Positions 6,932-14,424 of a stretch of 40,251 nt of DNA are shown piece by piece. A program made the position numbers and the translations under genes. Source of the DNA: Paludibacteraceae bacterium (GTDB lineage: Bacteria; Bacteroidota; Bacteroidia; Bacteroidales; Paludibacteraceae); assembly GCA_017464475.1 (NCBI GenBank), contig JAFTZQ010000007.1, positions 1 to 40,251 on the forward strand, given 5' to 3'. The stretch's first letter is position 1. Each line of letters opens with the position of its first letter. The notes under the pieces were generated by a model. It ran no database searches and had not been told where the DNA came from. It saw nothing but the letters and a program-made list of their open reading frames with translations.

Positions 6932-8083
6932 ATGTTAGAAGACTACCGTTTTAGCGAAGATATGGCATATACCTCCCACCGTCTAATGATTCGGGGGAAG
7001 GACATCGAGATCGGCGGCGTGCTGGGCGCGGCGTTGGTATCTGCGTTGCTGGTGGACACGGACGAAGGCAACCGCCGCGGCATCGCCATCGACAGCGAAG
7101 CGGAGCAGATAGCGTGGATCAAGAAATATGAGCGCGAGGTGCGCCGCGAGGAATGGGGTCTGCTCACCGTGGAGACCCGGCTGCTGAGCGAGGCGTATAT
7201 ATCCGTCGCGACTGAAGAAATGAGCTTTGCGGACATCTGTCCGAACCGCCTGCTTCTGGACTTGGCTTTACGCCTGACCGACCGCTATATGCGCTATCTG
7301 GTCACCGAGACTTTCTGCGCACATATATGGGAGTGCTGCCCGTGGCAGGCTCCTTTTGCGAGTTGGCTGCTCGCCGCAGCGCGGGTAGAGACACGCCGCC
7401 AACGCTTCATCCAAATGGACTGGACAGATCCCGCCTTAGTGACCGCACTAGCCGATGAGACCAATAATCAATCACCAATGACCAATGACCAATCATCCCC
7501 GACCTTGGTGTTCGAAGGCGAGGCGGCAGAGGATATCATGTTCCGCTACCTGAAATGGGTTTGGACGAGTTATCAGGCGCAACTGCGCGAGATACCGGGT
7601 TCGCAACCGCGGGCACCCAAGCACCGCAATTTCATCGTAGAGCAAGAGACTGATTGGGGATTCGTCATGGACGAAGTGAACGCGCTGAACGAGGACTCGC
7701 AACGCATCTTTGCGCAATGGATGCTCAATTGGCAGCGGTTCGTCACCAGGCACCTCAAACCGCAGAAACCGGTGCGTTTCTGGACCGAAGAGACATCGGA
7801 GTTACAGCAACGTCAACTGACCCAATACCTGCGCCTTCAAGAAAAAGAGTGGGATTACTATAAATGCCTCTCCGCCGCCATCTATGCCATGCGGCAGATG
7901 GGATACGTGCGCCGCGCGTGCTCCGTGCCGGATATAACACGGTGGATGAGCGAGGAACTGTCCAAAGACTATACAACCAAGAACAACCGCGACCAGTTCC
8001 GCCGAGCTTGGAACGAACTGAGCCGGTATCACGAAGATGTGCGCTATTTCGTACAGGAACTACAGTACCTTTTAGAAGCCTGA
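6932..8083 (+). CDS. Conserved hypothetical protein, mostly helical
   Basis: A 383-aa protein that I do not recognise. There is no signal peptide or membrane segment; it looks like a soluble helical protein rich in Trp and Arg. Residues 177-188 (TNNQSPMTNDQS) are encoded by five 7-bp tandem units (7461-7495) and look like a repeat-derived insertion between two folded parts. It begins 6 bp after the ATPase stop and is probably in the same transcript, but base composition changes from AT-rich to GC-richer near 6990, so the pair may have come together secondarily. No catalytic motif is visible. Confidence 0.6.
   Translation: MLEDYRFSEDMAYTSHRLMIRGKDIEIGGVLGAALVSALLVDTDEGNRRGIAIDSEAEQIAWIKKYEREVRREEWGLLTVETRLLSEAYISVATEEMSFADICPNRLLLDLALRLTDRYMRYLVTETFCAHIWECCPWQAPFASWLLAAARVETRRQRFIQMDWTDPALVTALADETNNQSPMTNDQSSPTLVFEGEAAEDIMFRYLKWVWTSYQAQLREIPGSQPRAPKHRNFIVEQETDWGFVMDEVNALNEDSQRIFAQWMLNWQRFVTRHLKPQKPVRFWTEETSELQQRQLTQYLRLQEKEWDYYKCLSAAIYAMRQMGYVRRACSVPDITRWMSEELSKDYTTKNNRDQFRRAWNELSRYHEDVRYFVQELQYLLEA
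7461..7495 (+). repeat. Period-7 tandem repeat inside a coding sequence
   Basis: Five 7-bp units of the type CCAATGA (variants CCAATAA, TCAATCA, CCAATCA). Read in frame as part of the 383-aa protein. Confidence 0.8.
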
Positions 8084-8114
8084 AAGAGATTAACAACACT
8101 AAAACATATTAACC

Positions 8115-9518
8115 ATGAGAAAGATTTTTTCTTTAGCAATGCTATCAGCTATGCTATTACTCCCTTCCCTTCAGGGAGGGGATGGGGGTAGGCTCTTCGC
8201 CGCCAAGCGGCGAGTACACACCATCGGAGACAGCACGATGAGCGATTACAAACCCGCCGCAACGCCTAAACGCGGCTGGGGCATGTATCTGCAGGCGTTC
8301 TTCAATGCCGACTCGGTGAGCGTGAACAACCGCGGTAAGTCGGGCGCTTCGACCCGCACGTTCTACGAGACCGACAATCTCTGGCCGTCCGTCAAGAAGC
8401 AGATGAAAGCCGGCGACTACCTGATTATTCAGTTTGCCCACAACGACGAGAAATGCAAAGGCGAAGATGTCTATGTGGAGAACGCACGCCTGCGCGCAGA
8501 GGGCAAAGACACGCTGACCGACATGCGCGGCACAGAACCCAACACCACCTACAAAGAGTACCTCTTCCGCTTTATCAACGAGGCACGCGAAATGGGCGTG
8601 ACACCAATCCTAATGAGTCCCATTTGCCGTGCATATTTCAAAGACGGAAAGATCAACGATGAGGGACGGCATAAGTTGGCGGGAACGAAAGAACTCACCC
8701 GCACGGAAGCTGCGAAAGTCTTGGCTCCGGCAGGCACACGGGACAAAGATTATGTGCGGTGTATGCAGGAGGTGGCGCAGGAGATGGCAGTGCCATTCCT
8801 AGACATGACTGCCCGCAGCCGAGAGTTCTACGAGCAAGCCGGACAGAACTACTGTATGGCTAACTATTTCAACTGCGGTGACAAAACGCACACCTCCGCT
8901 GCCGGCGGCATGGCGATTGCAAGTCTGGCGTATGAACTGATCACTAATTCTCCGGAGCTGGAGGAACTGAAATCGTGGATGGTTTTCCCTTCTAAAGAGG
9001 CATACAACGCGTACGCGCAGAACATCGAAGAGGCAGGAAAGAAAGCGGCTCTCGATGCCAAAGGAACACCATTCAGCGAGCAGCTGGCAGTCACCAACCT
9101 TCAGCACATCGAGCGTACCAAGAAAGGCTACATAGCAGCCGGAGGTCTTTGGCCCGCAGGAGAAATCGATGAGGTGGCGAACCGATATATCGAATATACG
9201 ATTGCGGCAGAGAAGAAAAAAGGGCTCGTTATTGAGACCATTACCCTGCCCCTCAAAGCCATCGGCGGTCCGGGCATGAATATCCATATCAACTATGGTT
9301 TCGGAGAGGAGTTCAGCGGCGTGACAACGATCTATGAGAATACCGCGCTGCCAAAGAACAAGAAGATCACGATCCAATTGGATCAACCGATCCTCGTGCC
9401 TGCCGGACAAACGCTCCACCTCCGTATCCTGCCTTGGTATGACTCCAACGGCAAGCCGCAAGGCAAGAAATATCTCCAACTCGGCGACCTGAATGTAACC
9501 GGCAAACGTCTGCAGTAA
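8115..9518 (+). CDS. Secreted SGNH/GDSL hydrolase, CE12-like (rhamnogalacturonan acetylesterase type)
   Basis: A 467-aa exported esterase. The N-terminus has a signal peptide (MRKIFSLAMLSAMLLL) followed by a stretch made from a GC-rich repeat. The catalytic domain starts at HTIGDSTMSDY, with the GDS nucleophile Ser in block I. GKSGAST supplies the block II Gly, FAHND the block III Asn, and DKTHTSAAGG the Asp and His of block V. The placement of GDST, ND and DxxH is that of carbohydrate esterase family 12, which removes acetyl groups from pectin-type polymers. Residues from about 330 on form a separate beta-rich domain of unknown role. It stands alone, ended by a strong bidirectional terminator; no polysaccharide-utilisation genes are adjacent. 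Confidence 0.85.
   Translation: MRKIFSLAMLSAMLLLPSLQGGDGGRLFAAKRRVHTIGDSTMSDYKPAATPKRGWGMYLQAFFNADSVSVNNRGKSGASTRTFYETDNLWPSVKKQMKAGDYLIIQFAHNDEKCKGEDVYVENARLRAEGKDTLTDMRGTEPNTTYKEYLFRFINEAREMGVTPILMSPICRAYFKDGKINDEGRHKLAGTKELTRTEAAKVLAPAGTRDKDYVRCMQEVAQEMAVPFLDMTARSREFYEQAGQNYCMANYFNCGDKTHTSAAGGMAIASLAYELITNSPELEELKSWMVFPSKEAYNAYAQNIEEAGKKAALDAKGTPFSEQLAVTNLQHIERTKKGYIAAGGLWPAGEIDEVANRYIEYTIAAEKKKGLVIETITLPLKAIGGPGMNIHINYGFGEEFSGVTTIYENTALPKNKKITIQLDQPILVPAGQTLHLRILPWYDSNGKPQGKKYLQLGDLNVTGKRLQ
8161..8190 (+). repeat. GC-rich palindromic element inside the esterase signal-peptide region
   Basis: CCCTTCCCTTCAGGGAGGGG followed by ATGGGGGTA: an imperfect palindrome with a G-rich tail. It encodes PSLQGGDGGR just after the signal-peptide core. 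Same type as 14671-14704 and 38702-38735. Confidence 0.7.
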
Positions 9519-9536
9519 TTCATTTCCGGTAATACA

Positions 9537-9566
9537 ATTAAAGCCACCCGAAAAGGTGGCTTTAAT
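9537..9566. terminator. Bidirectional terminator between convergent genes
   Basis: ATTAAAGCCACC (9537-9548), loop CGAAAA, GGTGGCTTTAAT (9555-9566): a perfect 12-bp stem with A/T-rich ends on both sides. It serves the esterase from the left and the exbD cluster from the right. Confidence 0.9.
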
Positions 9567-9611
9567 TTGCTCTTTCTACTCTGAGCAAAGCGGTCTTTCG
9601 ACTTTCTACTC

Positions 9612-10082
9612 TTAGTAACTTGTGCGCTGGGTTGCAGCGTAACTGATCTTCAGTGCGTATGCGCGACGGAGCTCCTGTTTGATGTCCGCAATGACACCCA
9701 TCTTGGTCTCCTTGTCCGCTTTGATCGAAACAGTCATCAAACCTTGCTCGCTCTCTTTCATAGACGAACGCTCATTAACGATATACTCGCCAATCTCTTT
9801 CGCCTCTGCGAACTGGTCATCCAGCTGAATACGAGTCTCTGCACCGTATTGTTTGCGGAACTCTGCGGTCGGTGTACCAACGTAGATATAACGCACCAGG
9901 GATTTCTTCTCCAGCTTGGTCAGCTCGGTTGCCTGCGGGTTCTTGAATTGAACCTTATAGGTCACCTCCTTCATTGACGTAACAGACATGAAGAAGAACA
10001 GCAGCATGAAGATAATATCAGGGAGAGAGGAGGTATTCAGCGCCGGCATCTCTCGTTTCTCATTTCTACGTATCTTAGCCAT
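9612..10082 (-). CDS. exbD: ExbD/TolR family biopolymer transport protein (second copy)
   Basis: A 156-aa inner-membrane protein from ATG 10082 (MAKIRRNEKREMPALNTSSL). A longer in-frame reading would run back through the neighbouring exbD. It has the ExbD plan: a short cytoplasmic N-terminus, one membrane helix (PDIIFMLLFFFMSVTSM) with the proton-conducting Asp at its start, and a periplasmic domain. It works with ExbB, using the proton motive force to drive TonB-dependent outer-membrane transport. It is the last gene of the cluster, 1 bp after the first exbD. Two different exbD copies beside one exbB are common in Bacteroidetes. Confidence 0.92.
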   Translation of the reverse strand: MAKIRRNEKREMPALNTSSLPDIIFMLLFFFMSVTSMKEVTYKVQFKNPQATELTKLEKKSLVRYIYVGTPTAEFRKQYGAETRIQLDDQFAEAKEIGEYIVNERSSMKESEQGLMTVSIKADKETKMGVIADIKQELRRAYALKISYAATQRTSY

Positions 10083-10083
10083 A

Positions 10084-10662
10084 TCAATTACCGTAATTTT
10101 TAGGTTCAGCCTCGGAAATCTTCTGAGGATAGATCTTTTGGATCTGCTTCTGTTGATCCTCGTCGAGTTCGTTATAGCTCTTGTGGAAATACTTCTGCGC
10201 GCATTCTTCACGCAATTCATTATACGCCGCTACGAGTTCGTTCTGAACGTCCAGATACGCCTGATATTGGGTATCCACATCGTTTTGGACAGAGATCACG
10301 TGATCCTTGGTGTACTTCAGTACGCCGAACGGAGCTCCGAAATCTTCCTCCACCAATTTAGGATAGTAATCGGCATTCTGCTCGTTTTTAATGAACTCCT
10401 TAGCTCTCTCTCTAAGTTGCTTCACATCCATCAACTGGCCTTGCACCATCAGTTGGTTAGCAGAGTTGATCTTCACTACCAACAGGTTACGCTTGTTGAT
10501 ATCCTTGTCCTCCACTTTCTGGTCGGGAGGAATAGGAGCAGGCAGACGGCGAGCCAGTCCCTGGTTCACATCCATAGAGGTGGTCACCAGGAAGAAAATC
10601 AGCAACAGGAACGAGATGTCTGCCATAGAGCTGGCATTGATCTGTGGGACTTTCTTTGCCAT
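10084..10662 (-). CDS. exbD: ExbD/TolR family biopolymer transport protein (first copy)
   Basis: A 192-aa protein, MAKKVPQINASSMADISFLL. The membrane helix (DISFLLLIFFLVTTSM) carries the conserved Asp at its N-terminal end. The periplasmic part is longer than in E. coli ExbD (141 aa) because of a Gln/Tyr/Glu-rich, probably helical insertion (residues about 120-185). It lies 12 bp after the small membrane protein and 1 bp before the second exbD, so all four cluster genes are likely one transcript. Confidence 0.92.
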   Translation of the reverse strand: MAKKVPQINASSMADISFLLLIFFLVTTSMDVNQGLARRLPAPIPPDQKVEDKDINKRNLLVVKINSANQLMVQGQLMDVKQLRERAKEFIKNEQNADYYPKLVEEDFGAPFGVLKYTKDHVISVQNDVDTQYQAYLDVQNELVAAYNELREECAQKYFHKSYNELDEDQQKQIQKIYPQKISEAEPKNYGN

Positions 10663-10674
10663 GATAAATGTGTT

Positions 10675-11154
10675 TTACTTCGACAGTTTTTTAGTATAGG
10701 CATATCCCCAAGCCATTACGATAAGCGTAGCGGCGATGAGGAAATAGCAAGCATAGATAACAGCGTCAGCCATCTGAGCCCAGAAGCCTTCGTTATCCGT
10801 GCCTTCGTAACCGATGATGTTGATTTTCTCCGGGCTGCCAAGGAACCAGCATACACATGCCAATACTACAAATCCGCATACCACACCAAGCGTCATATAC
10901 GCTTTGCGACGGTCGGTCTTCCAGTTGTTGGCAAAATCTACGCATACCACAGCCAGAGTGATCAGAACTACGAGCCCGAAGAGGATGTAGTTCCAGATGA
11001 GGAATGCATCGGTGAAGCGAGGAATATCCAGGAAATCACCGGCTACCTCCAGACTACCGTTGGAGCCTCCCAGGAAGAACAACGCGATGAACGCGATGCC
11101 CAGCGCCAGAAGCGACAATAGAGTAATCTTAGGAATCATTTTATAGTTTTTCAT
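10675..11154 (-). CDS. Four-helix membrane protein of the exbB-exbD cluster
   Basis: A 159-aa protein from ATG 11154 (MKNYKMIPKITLLSLLALGI); the TTG at 11163 is a less likely start. Four membrane helices are visible: residues about 8-28, 52-72, 86-106 and 129-149. It lies between exbB and the first exbD, a position often occupied by such a hypothetical protein in Bacteroidales. No known motif. A role in assembling or regulating the ExbB-ExbD motor is inferred from position only. Confidence 0.75.
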   Translation of the reverse strand: MKNYKMIPKITLLSLLALGIAFIALFFLGGSNGSLEVAGDFLDIPRFTDAFLIWNYILFGLVVLITLAVVCVDFANNWKTDRRKAYMTLGVVCGFVVLACVCWFLGSPEKINIIGYEGTDNEGFWAQMADAVIYACYFLIAATLIVMAWGYAYTKKLSK

Positions 11155-11213
11155 AATGCTCAAAAATTTAAATTAATTGTTCGTTTACAATCAGCCAATC
11201 GCGGCTGGTACAA

Positions 11214-12032
11214 TTACTTTTTCTGAGCCTTGTCGTACTCTACTACGATGTCGAGCAGGCTGATGGAGCTATCCTCCATTTCGTTTACCAGACCCTCAAC
11301 GAGCGAAAGGATATAGTTGTAGAACAACTGCAGAACAACTGCGATGATCAAACCGAGAAGGGTAGTCAACAGAGCGACCTTGATACCGCCGGCAACAACC
11401 GTTGCAGAGATATCACCTACTTGCTGGATCTTATCGAATGCCTCGATCATACCGATGATGGTACCCAAGAAACCGAGAGACGGAGCGATAGCGATGAAGA
11501 GCGTGATCCAAGAGAGGTTCTTCTCCAAGAGACCGAGTTGAACGCCACCATAGGAAGCAACGGTCTTCTCAACAACGTCGATACCCTCGTCATAGCGGCT
11601 CAGACCCTGATAGAAGATCGAAGCGACCGGTCCGCGTGTATTGCGGCAAACCTCCAGAGCTTTCTCGATACCGCCTTGTTTAAGCGCAGCTTCTACGTCT
11701 TCGAGCAGTTTCTTTGTGTTCGTCTTGCTGAGCGAGAGATAAATGATACGCTCGATGCAAAGAGCCAGACCGAACACGAGAGTAACAAGAGTCAACGCCA
11801 TAAAGCCGGCGCCACCTTCGATAAATTTCGTCTTCAGCGTTTTGTGAAGAGCTACAAGACCACCAGCCTCCTCAGCAGGAGCCTCAACTACTTCTTCAGC
11901 TACCGGAGCAGCTTCATCTACTTGTTCAACAGCAGCTTCCTCAGCAGGAGCAGCTGCCTCTTGTGCCATTACTGCTGCGCTACCAAAGGTCAGCATTGCC
12001 AGCACTGTAAGGGTTGCAAATACTTTTTTCAT
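11214..12032 (-). CDS. exbB: ExbB/MotA/TolQ-type proton channel protein
   Basis: A 272-aa protein. It starts with a cleavable-looking signal (MKKVFATLTVLAMLTFGSAAVMAQ), then an Ala/Glu/Val-rich linker (residues about 24-58), then the ExbB domain with three membrane helices. The two C-terminal helices carry the conserved patterns IAPSLGFLGTIIGMIEAF and GGIKVALLTTLLGLIIAV. It forms the pentameric proton channel around the ExbD helices. The signal plus linker is a Bacteroidetes feature absent from E. coli ExbB. It is the first gene of the minus-strand cluster; I do not see a clear promoter box upstream. Confidence 0.93.
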   Translation of the reverse strand: MKKVFATLTVLAMLTFGSAAVMAQEAAAPAEEAAVEQVDEAAPVAEEVVEAPAEEAGGLVALHKTLKTKFIEGGAGFMALTLVTLVFGLALCIERIIYLSLSKTNTKKLLEDVEAALKQGGIEKALEVCRNTRGPVASIFYQGLSRYDEGIDVVEKTVASYGGVQLGLLEKNLSWITLFIAIAPSLGFLGTIIGMIEAFDKIQQVGDISATVVAGGIKVALLTTLLGLIIAVVLQLFYNYILSLVEGLVNEMEDSSISLLDIVVEYDKAQKK

Positions 12033-12090
12033 GAGAATAAATTGTTAATTAAATTATTTGTGTTTGTTTGTATTCTTCGGTTAATCTTTT

Positions 12091-12109
12091 TGCGGAGAGA
12101 CGGGGATTC
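12091..12109 (-). repeat. Duplicate of the 3' end of tRNA-Ser(GGA)
   Basis: 19 bp identical to 12209-12227, the tRNA's acceptor 3' strand and part of the T arm, 118 bp downstream of the real one. In this copy the sequence runs into a different hairpin (GGGGATT / AATCCCC) rather than a T loop. It could be an att-like scar or a partial gene duplication. Confidence 0.75.
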
Positions 12110-12210
12110 CTTCGTAATCCCCACAAGCTGCCGCTGGCACCTTGTTCAATCCATTGCCAATGTTTGCTTGCTCAAGCAAGCTTGGACAGACAAACCTTGT
12201 CAATGTCTTG
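12110..12210. other. Spacer between tRNA-Ser(GGA) and its 3'-end duplicate
   Basis: No gene. It holds a 16-nt inverted repeat (GCTTGCTCAAGCAAGC, 12166-12181) and an AAGCTTG stretch. With flanking direct repeats it has the layout of a tiny excision or insertion remnant. Confidence 0.4.
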
Positions 12211-12298
12211 CGGAGAGACGGGGATTCGAACCCCGGAAACCCTTTTGGAGTTTACACGCTTTCCAGGCGTGCCTCTTCAACCACTCGAGCATCTCTCC
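12211..12298 (-). tRNA. tRNA-Ser (anticodon GGA)
   Basis: 88 nt. Acceptor GGAGAGA pairs with TCTCTCC, discriminator G, anticodon loop CTGGAAA, long variable arm typical of Ser (AACTCCAAAAGGGTTT), T loop TTCGAAT. CCA is not encoded. Confidence 0.97.
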
Positions 12299-12323
12299 TT
12301 TGCGACTTTTCGCTAATCGGGTA

Positions 12324-12354
12324 CAAAATTACTGCTTTTTTGCGACATACGCAA
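12324..12354 (-). promoter_or_regulatory. Promoter of tRNA-Ser(GGA)
   Basis: TTGCGTATGTCG ending at 12354 and TAATTTTG starting at 12331, spacing 23 nt. Confidence 0.75.
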
Positions 12355-12384
12355 GAGTTTGGACATTTTTTTGCAAAAAATTAC

Positions 12385-13188
12385 TCATTTTATCGAAAAA
12401 AGTAGTCTTGAGTTCGCATTTGTTTGCGCAATTATCTGTTCTACCGGCTCTTTATAGACCTGCGACAGACGCTCCGCCACATGGATCATAAATCGGCTCT
12501 CGTTGCGTTGACCACGATGCGGAACAGGCGCCATATAAGGTCCGTCTGTTTCGAGCACCAAGCGGTCCAGAGGAACAGGAGCAAACCGTTCGTCTCCAGC
12601 CAGTATGTCTGCCAATTTGCAGTTTTTGAACGTGATCACCCCTCCTATACCGAGGTACAGCCCCATATCCAGGATCTGTTGTGCCGTCTCGCGGCTACCA
12701 TTGAAGCAATGGAAAACCCCGCGCAGAGGATGTCCCGATTGTGAATTGTGAATTGTCAATTGTAAAATTTTAAGGATATCTTCTGTCGCCTCGCGGTTAT
12801 GCAGGATCACCGGCAGACCCAGTTCTTGCACCAGCCGCAGTTGCCGACGAAGCACCTCTTTTTGCTCTTCCTTATACGTCTTGTCCCAATAATAATCCAG
12901 TCCGATCTCTCCGATTGCCACCAGTTCATGGCGGTGCTCCCGGATTGCTTTTTCCACAAGTGCCAGTTGGCACTCCCAATCCTCTTTGACATCTTCGGGA
13001 TGCAGCCCGAGCGCCGGATAGCAATATCCGGAATGCGCATGGCATACCTCCAGAACTGTCTCTATAGACGCCACATTGACGCCCGGCACAATCATGGCTT
13101 CTACTCCACTCTCGCGCTGGAGAGCGATCACTTCCTCGCGGTCGGGAGCGTACGCTTCTTCATCAATATGGATATGGGTATCAATCAT
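12385..13188 (-). CDS. tatD: TatD family metal-dependent hydrolase (DNase)
   Basis: A 267-aa TIM-barrel hydrolase. Metal ligands visible: H5 and H7 in IDTHIHIDEEAY, the GEIGLDYYW Glu, the ILHNREA His, the GVFHCFNGS His and the LETDGPYM Asp. The family acts as a 3'-5' exonuclease on DNA; despite the name it is not part of Tat export. Residues about 139-150 (LQLTIHNSQSGH) are encoded by 7-bp tandem units and interrupt the usual spacing between the HNREA and VFHCF motifs. The start codon ATG 13188 abuts another period-7 repeat shared with queA. It is probably co-transcribed with queA and rlmL. Confidence 0.93.
   Translation of the reverse strand: MIDTHIHIDEEAYAPDREEVIALQRESGVEAMIVPGVNVASIETVLEVCHAHSGYCYPALGLHPEDVKEDWECQLALVEKAIREHRHELVAIGEIGLDYYWDKTYKEEQKEVLRRQLRLVQELGLPVILHNREATEDILKILQLTIHNSQSGHPLRGVFHCFNGSRETAQQILDMGLYLGIGGVITFKNCKLADILAGDERFAPVPLDRLVLETDGPYMAPVPHRGQRNESRFMIHVAERLSQVYKEPVEQIIAQTNANSRLLFSIK
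12736..12770 (-). repeat. Period-7 tandem repeat inside tatD
   Basis: Five units on the plus strand: CGATTGT, GAATTGT, GAATTGT, CAATTGT, AAAATTT. In frame in tatD. Confidence 0.85.
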
Positions 13189-13223
13189 AATTGATAATTG
13201 ATAATTGATAATTTACAATTTAC
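13189..13223 (-). repeat. Period-7 tandem repeat at the queA-tatD junction
   Basis: Three AATTGAT and two AATTTAC units. They hold the stop codon of queA (13213-13215) and end right at the tatD ATG. Confidence 0.9.
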
Positions 13224-14424
13224 GATTCAGGATAGAGCTGTCGCCATAACTCAGAAACCGGAACTCATGCCCCAGGGCGTAGTCATAAATGGTGCGCCAG
13301 TCGCCTCCCACAAACGCACTGACCAACAGCAGAAGCGTTGATTGCGGCTGGTGGAAATTGGTGATCAGTTGGTCCACCACATGGAACACATAGCCGGGTT
13401 TGATCATGATCTGGGTCTCGGCATGCAGCGTCTGCTGACCGGTTGCGTCCAGATATGCCACAATCGCTCGGAGCGCCTCTTCGGTCGAAGGGAACGATTT
13501 CTGTTCATAGGGTTCAAATTGTCCCACGTGGATACTCTCTATATTCCGGTACTCCGACGCCTCTGTATTGAGAAACCGGCAGCCGATGAAATAGAGACTC
13601 TCCAGCGTGCGCATAGAGGTAGTCCCGACCGCCACGATATGACCTATTTGGGCAATGATATGTTCGATCGTCGATTTGGGCACCGCAATAATCTCGGTAT
13701 GCATGGTATGCTCATTGGCGTCCGCGGTCTTGACCGGCAGGAAAGTCCCGGCTCCCACATGCAGCGTCACTTCGTCCGTCTCTATTCCGCGATTATGCAG
13801 ATCGCTCAACACTTTCTCCGTGAAATGGAGTCCCGCAGTCGGAGCAGCCACAGAACCTTTGATGCGCGAATAAACGGTCTGATAAGTCGTCTTATCGCTC
13901 TCCTCGGTCTTGCGGTTCAAGTACGGAGGAATAGGCAGTTCGCCCATCGCGTCCAAGATCTCAGCAAACGAGACATTCGCTTCGTCCCATTCGAAACGCA
14001 CGGCAAACGTATTGCCCAGCGTCTCTTGCTTATACGCACGGAGCGTCCACTCGCCCGCTTTCAGTTCGATGGCTTCGGTGTGCCATTTCTTAGCATTGCC
14101 CACCATACATTTCCATGTGCAGCCGGTGGTCGAAGAGAGCGAGAGCTGGTAGTCATGCGGCTCCAGCGGCTCCAGACAGAAGACCTCGATCCGCGCACCG
14201 GTGGGTTTATGGAACTCCAGACGGGCTTGTATCACGCGCGTATTATTATATATAAGGAGTGAGTGCGGCGCGATGTAGTCGCCCACATTGTAAAACCGGT
14301 CCTCACTCACCTGCCCGTCGCGATAGACCAGCAGTTTGCTGTGGTCACGCTCCGGCAGCGGGTATTTGGCAATCCGCTCGTCCGGCAAAGGGTAATTATA
14401 ATCAGCTATGTAAATGGGAGTCAT
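13213..14424 (-). CDS. queA: S-adenosylmethionine:tRNA ribosyltransferase-isomerase QueA
   Basis: A 403-aa enzyme that moves the ribosyl part of SAM onto preQ1 at tRNA position 34, making epoxyqueuosine. Start taken at ATG 14424 (MTPIYIADYNYPLPDERIAK); the reading to 14478 runs further back into rlmL. Typical QueA segments are NNTRVIQARL near residue 58, SVAAPTAGLHFTEKVL mid-protein, HVGAGTFLPV and TNFHQPQSTLLLLVSAF near the C-terminus. It is about 50 residues longer than E. coli QueA, as in other Bacteroidetes. It overlaps rlmL by 23 bp. The last codons (LNRKL, stop) come from a period-7 repeat. Confidence 0.95.
   Translation of the reverse strand: MTPIYIADYNYPLPDERIAKYPLPERDHSKLLVYRDGQVSEDRFYNVGDYIAPHSLLIYNNTRVIQARLEFHKPTGARIEVFCLEPLEPHDYQLSLSSTTGCTWKCMVGNAKKWHTEAIELKAGEWTLRAYKQETLGNTFAVRFEWDEANVSFAEILDAMGELPIPPYLNRKTEESDKTTYQTVYSRIKGSVAAPTAGLHFTEKVLSDLHNRGIETDEVTLHVGAGTFLPVKTADANEHTMHTEIIAVPKSTIEHIIAQIGHIVAVGTTSMRTLESLYFIGCRFLNTEASEYRNIESIHVGQFEPYEQKSFPSTEEALRAIVAYLDATGQQTLHAETQIMIKPGYVFHVVDQLITNFHQPQSTLLLLVSAFVGGDWRTIYDYALGHEFRFLSYGDSSILNRKL

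Noticed and set aside
9988-11121. 377-aa plus-strand frame opposite the exbD genes
   Set aside because: It is the antisense of two well-supported exbD genes and the membrane protein; its composition (runs of Leu, Ile, Arg) is what reverse-reading membrane helices gives.
12385-13188. Functional link between tatD and the tatAC genes
   Set aside because: TatD proteins are DNases unrelated to protein export in mechanism, and the genes are 7 kb apart.
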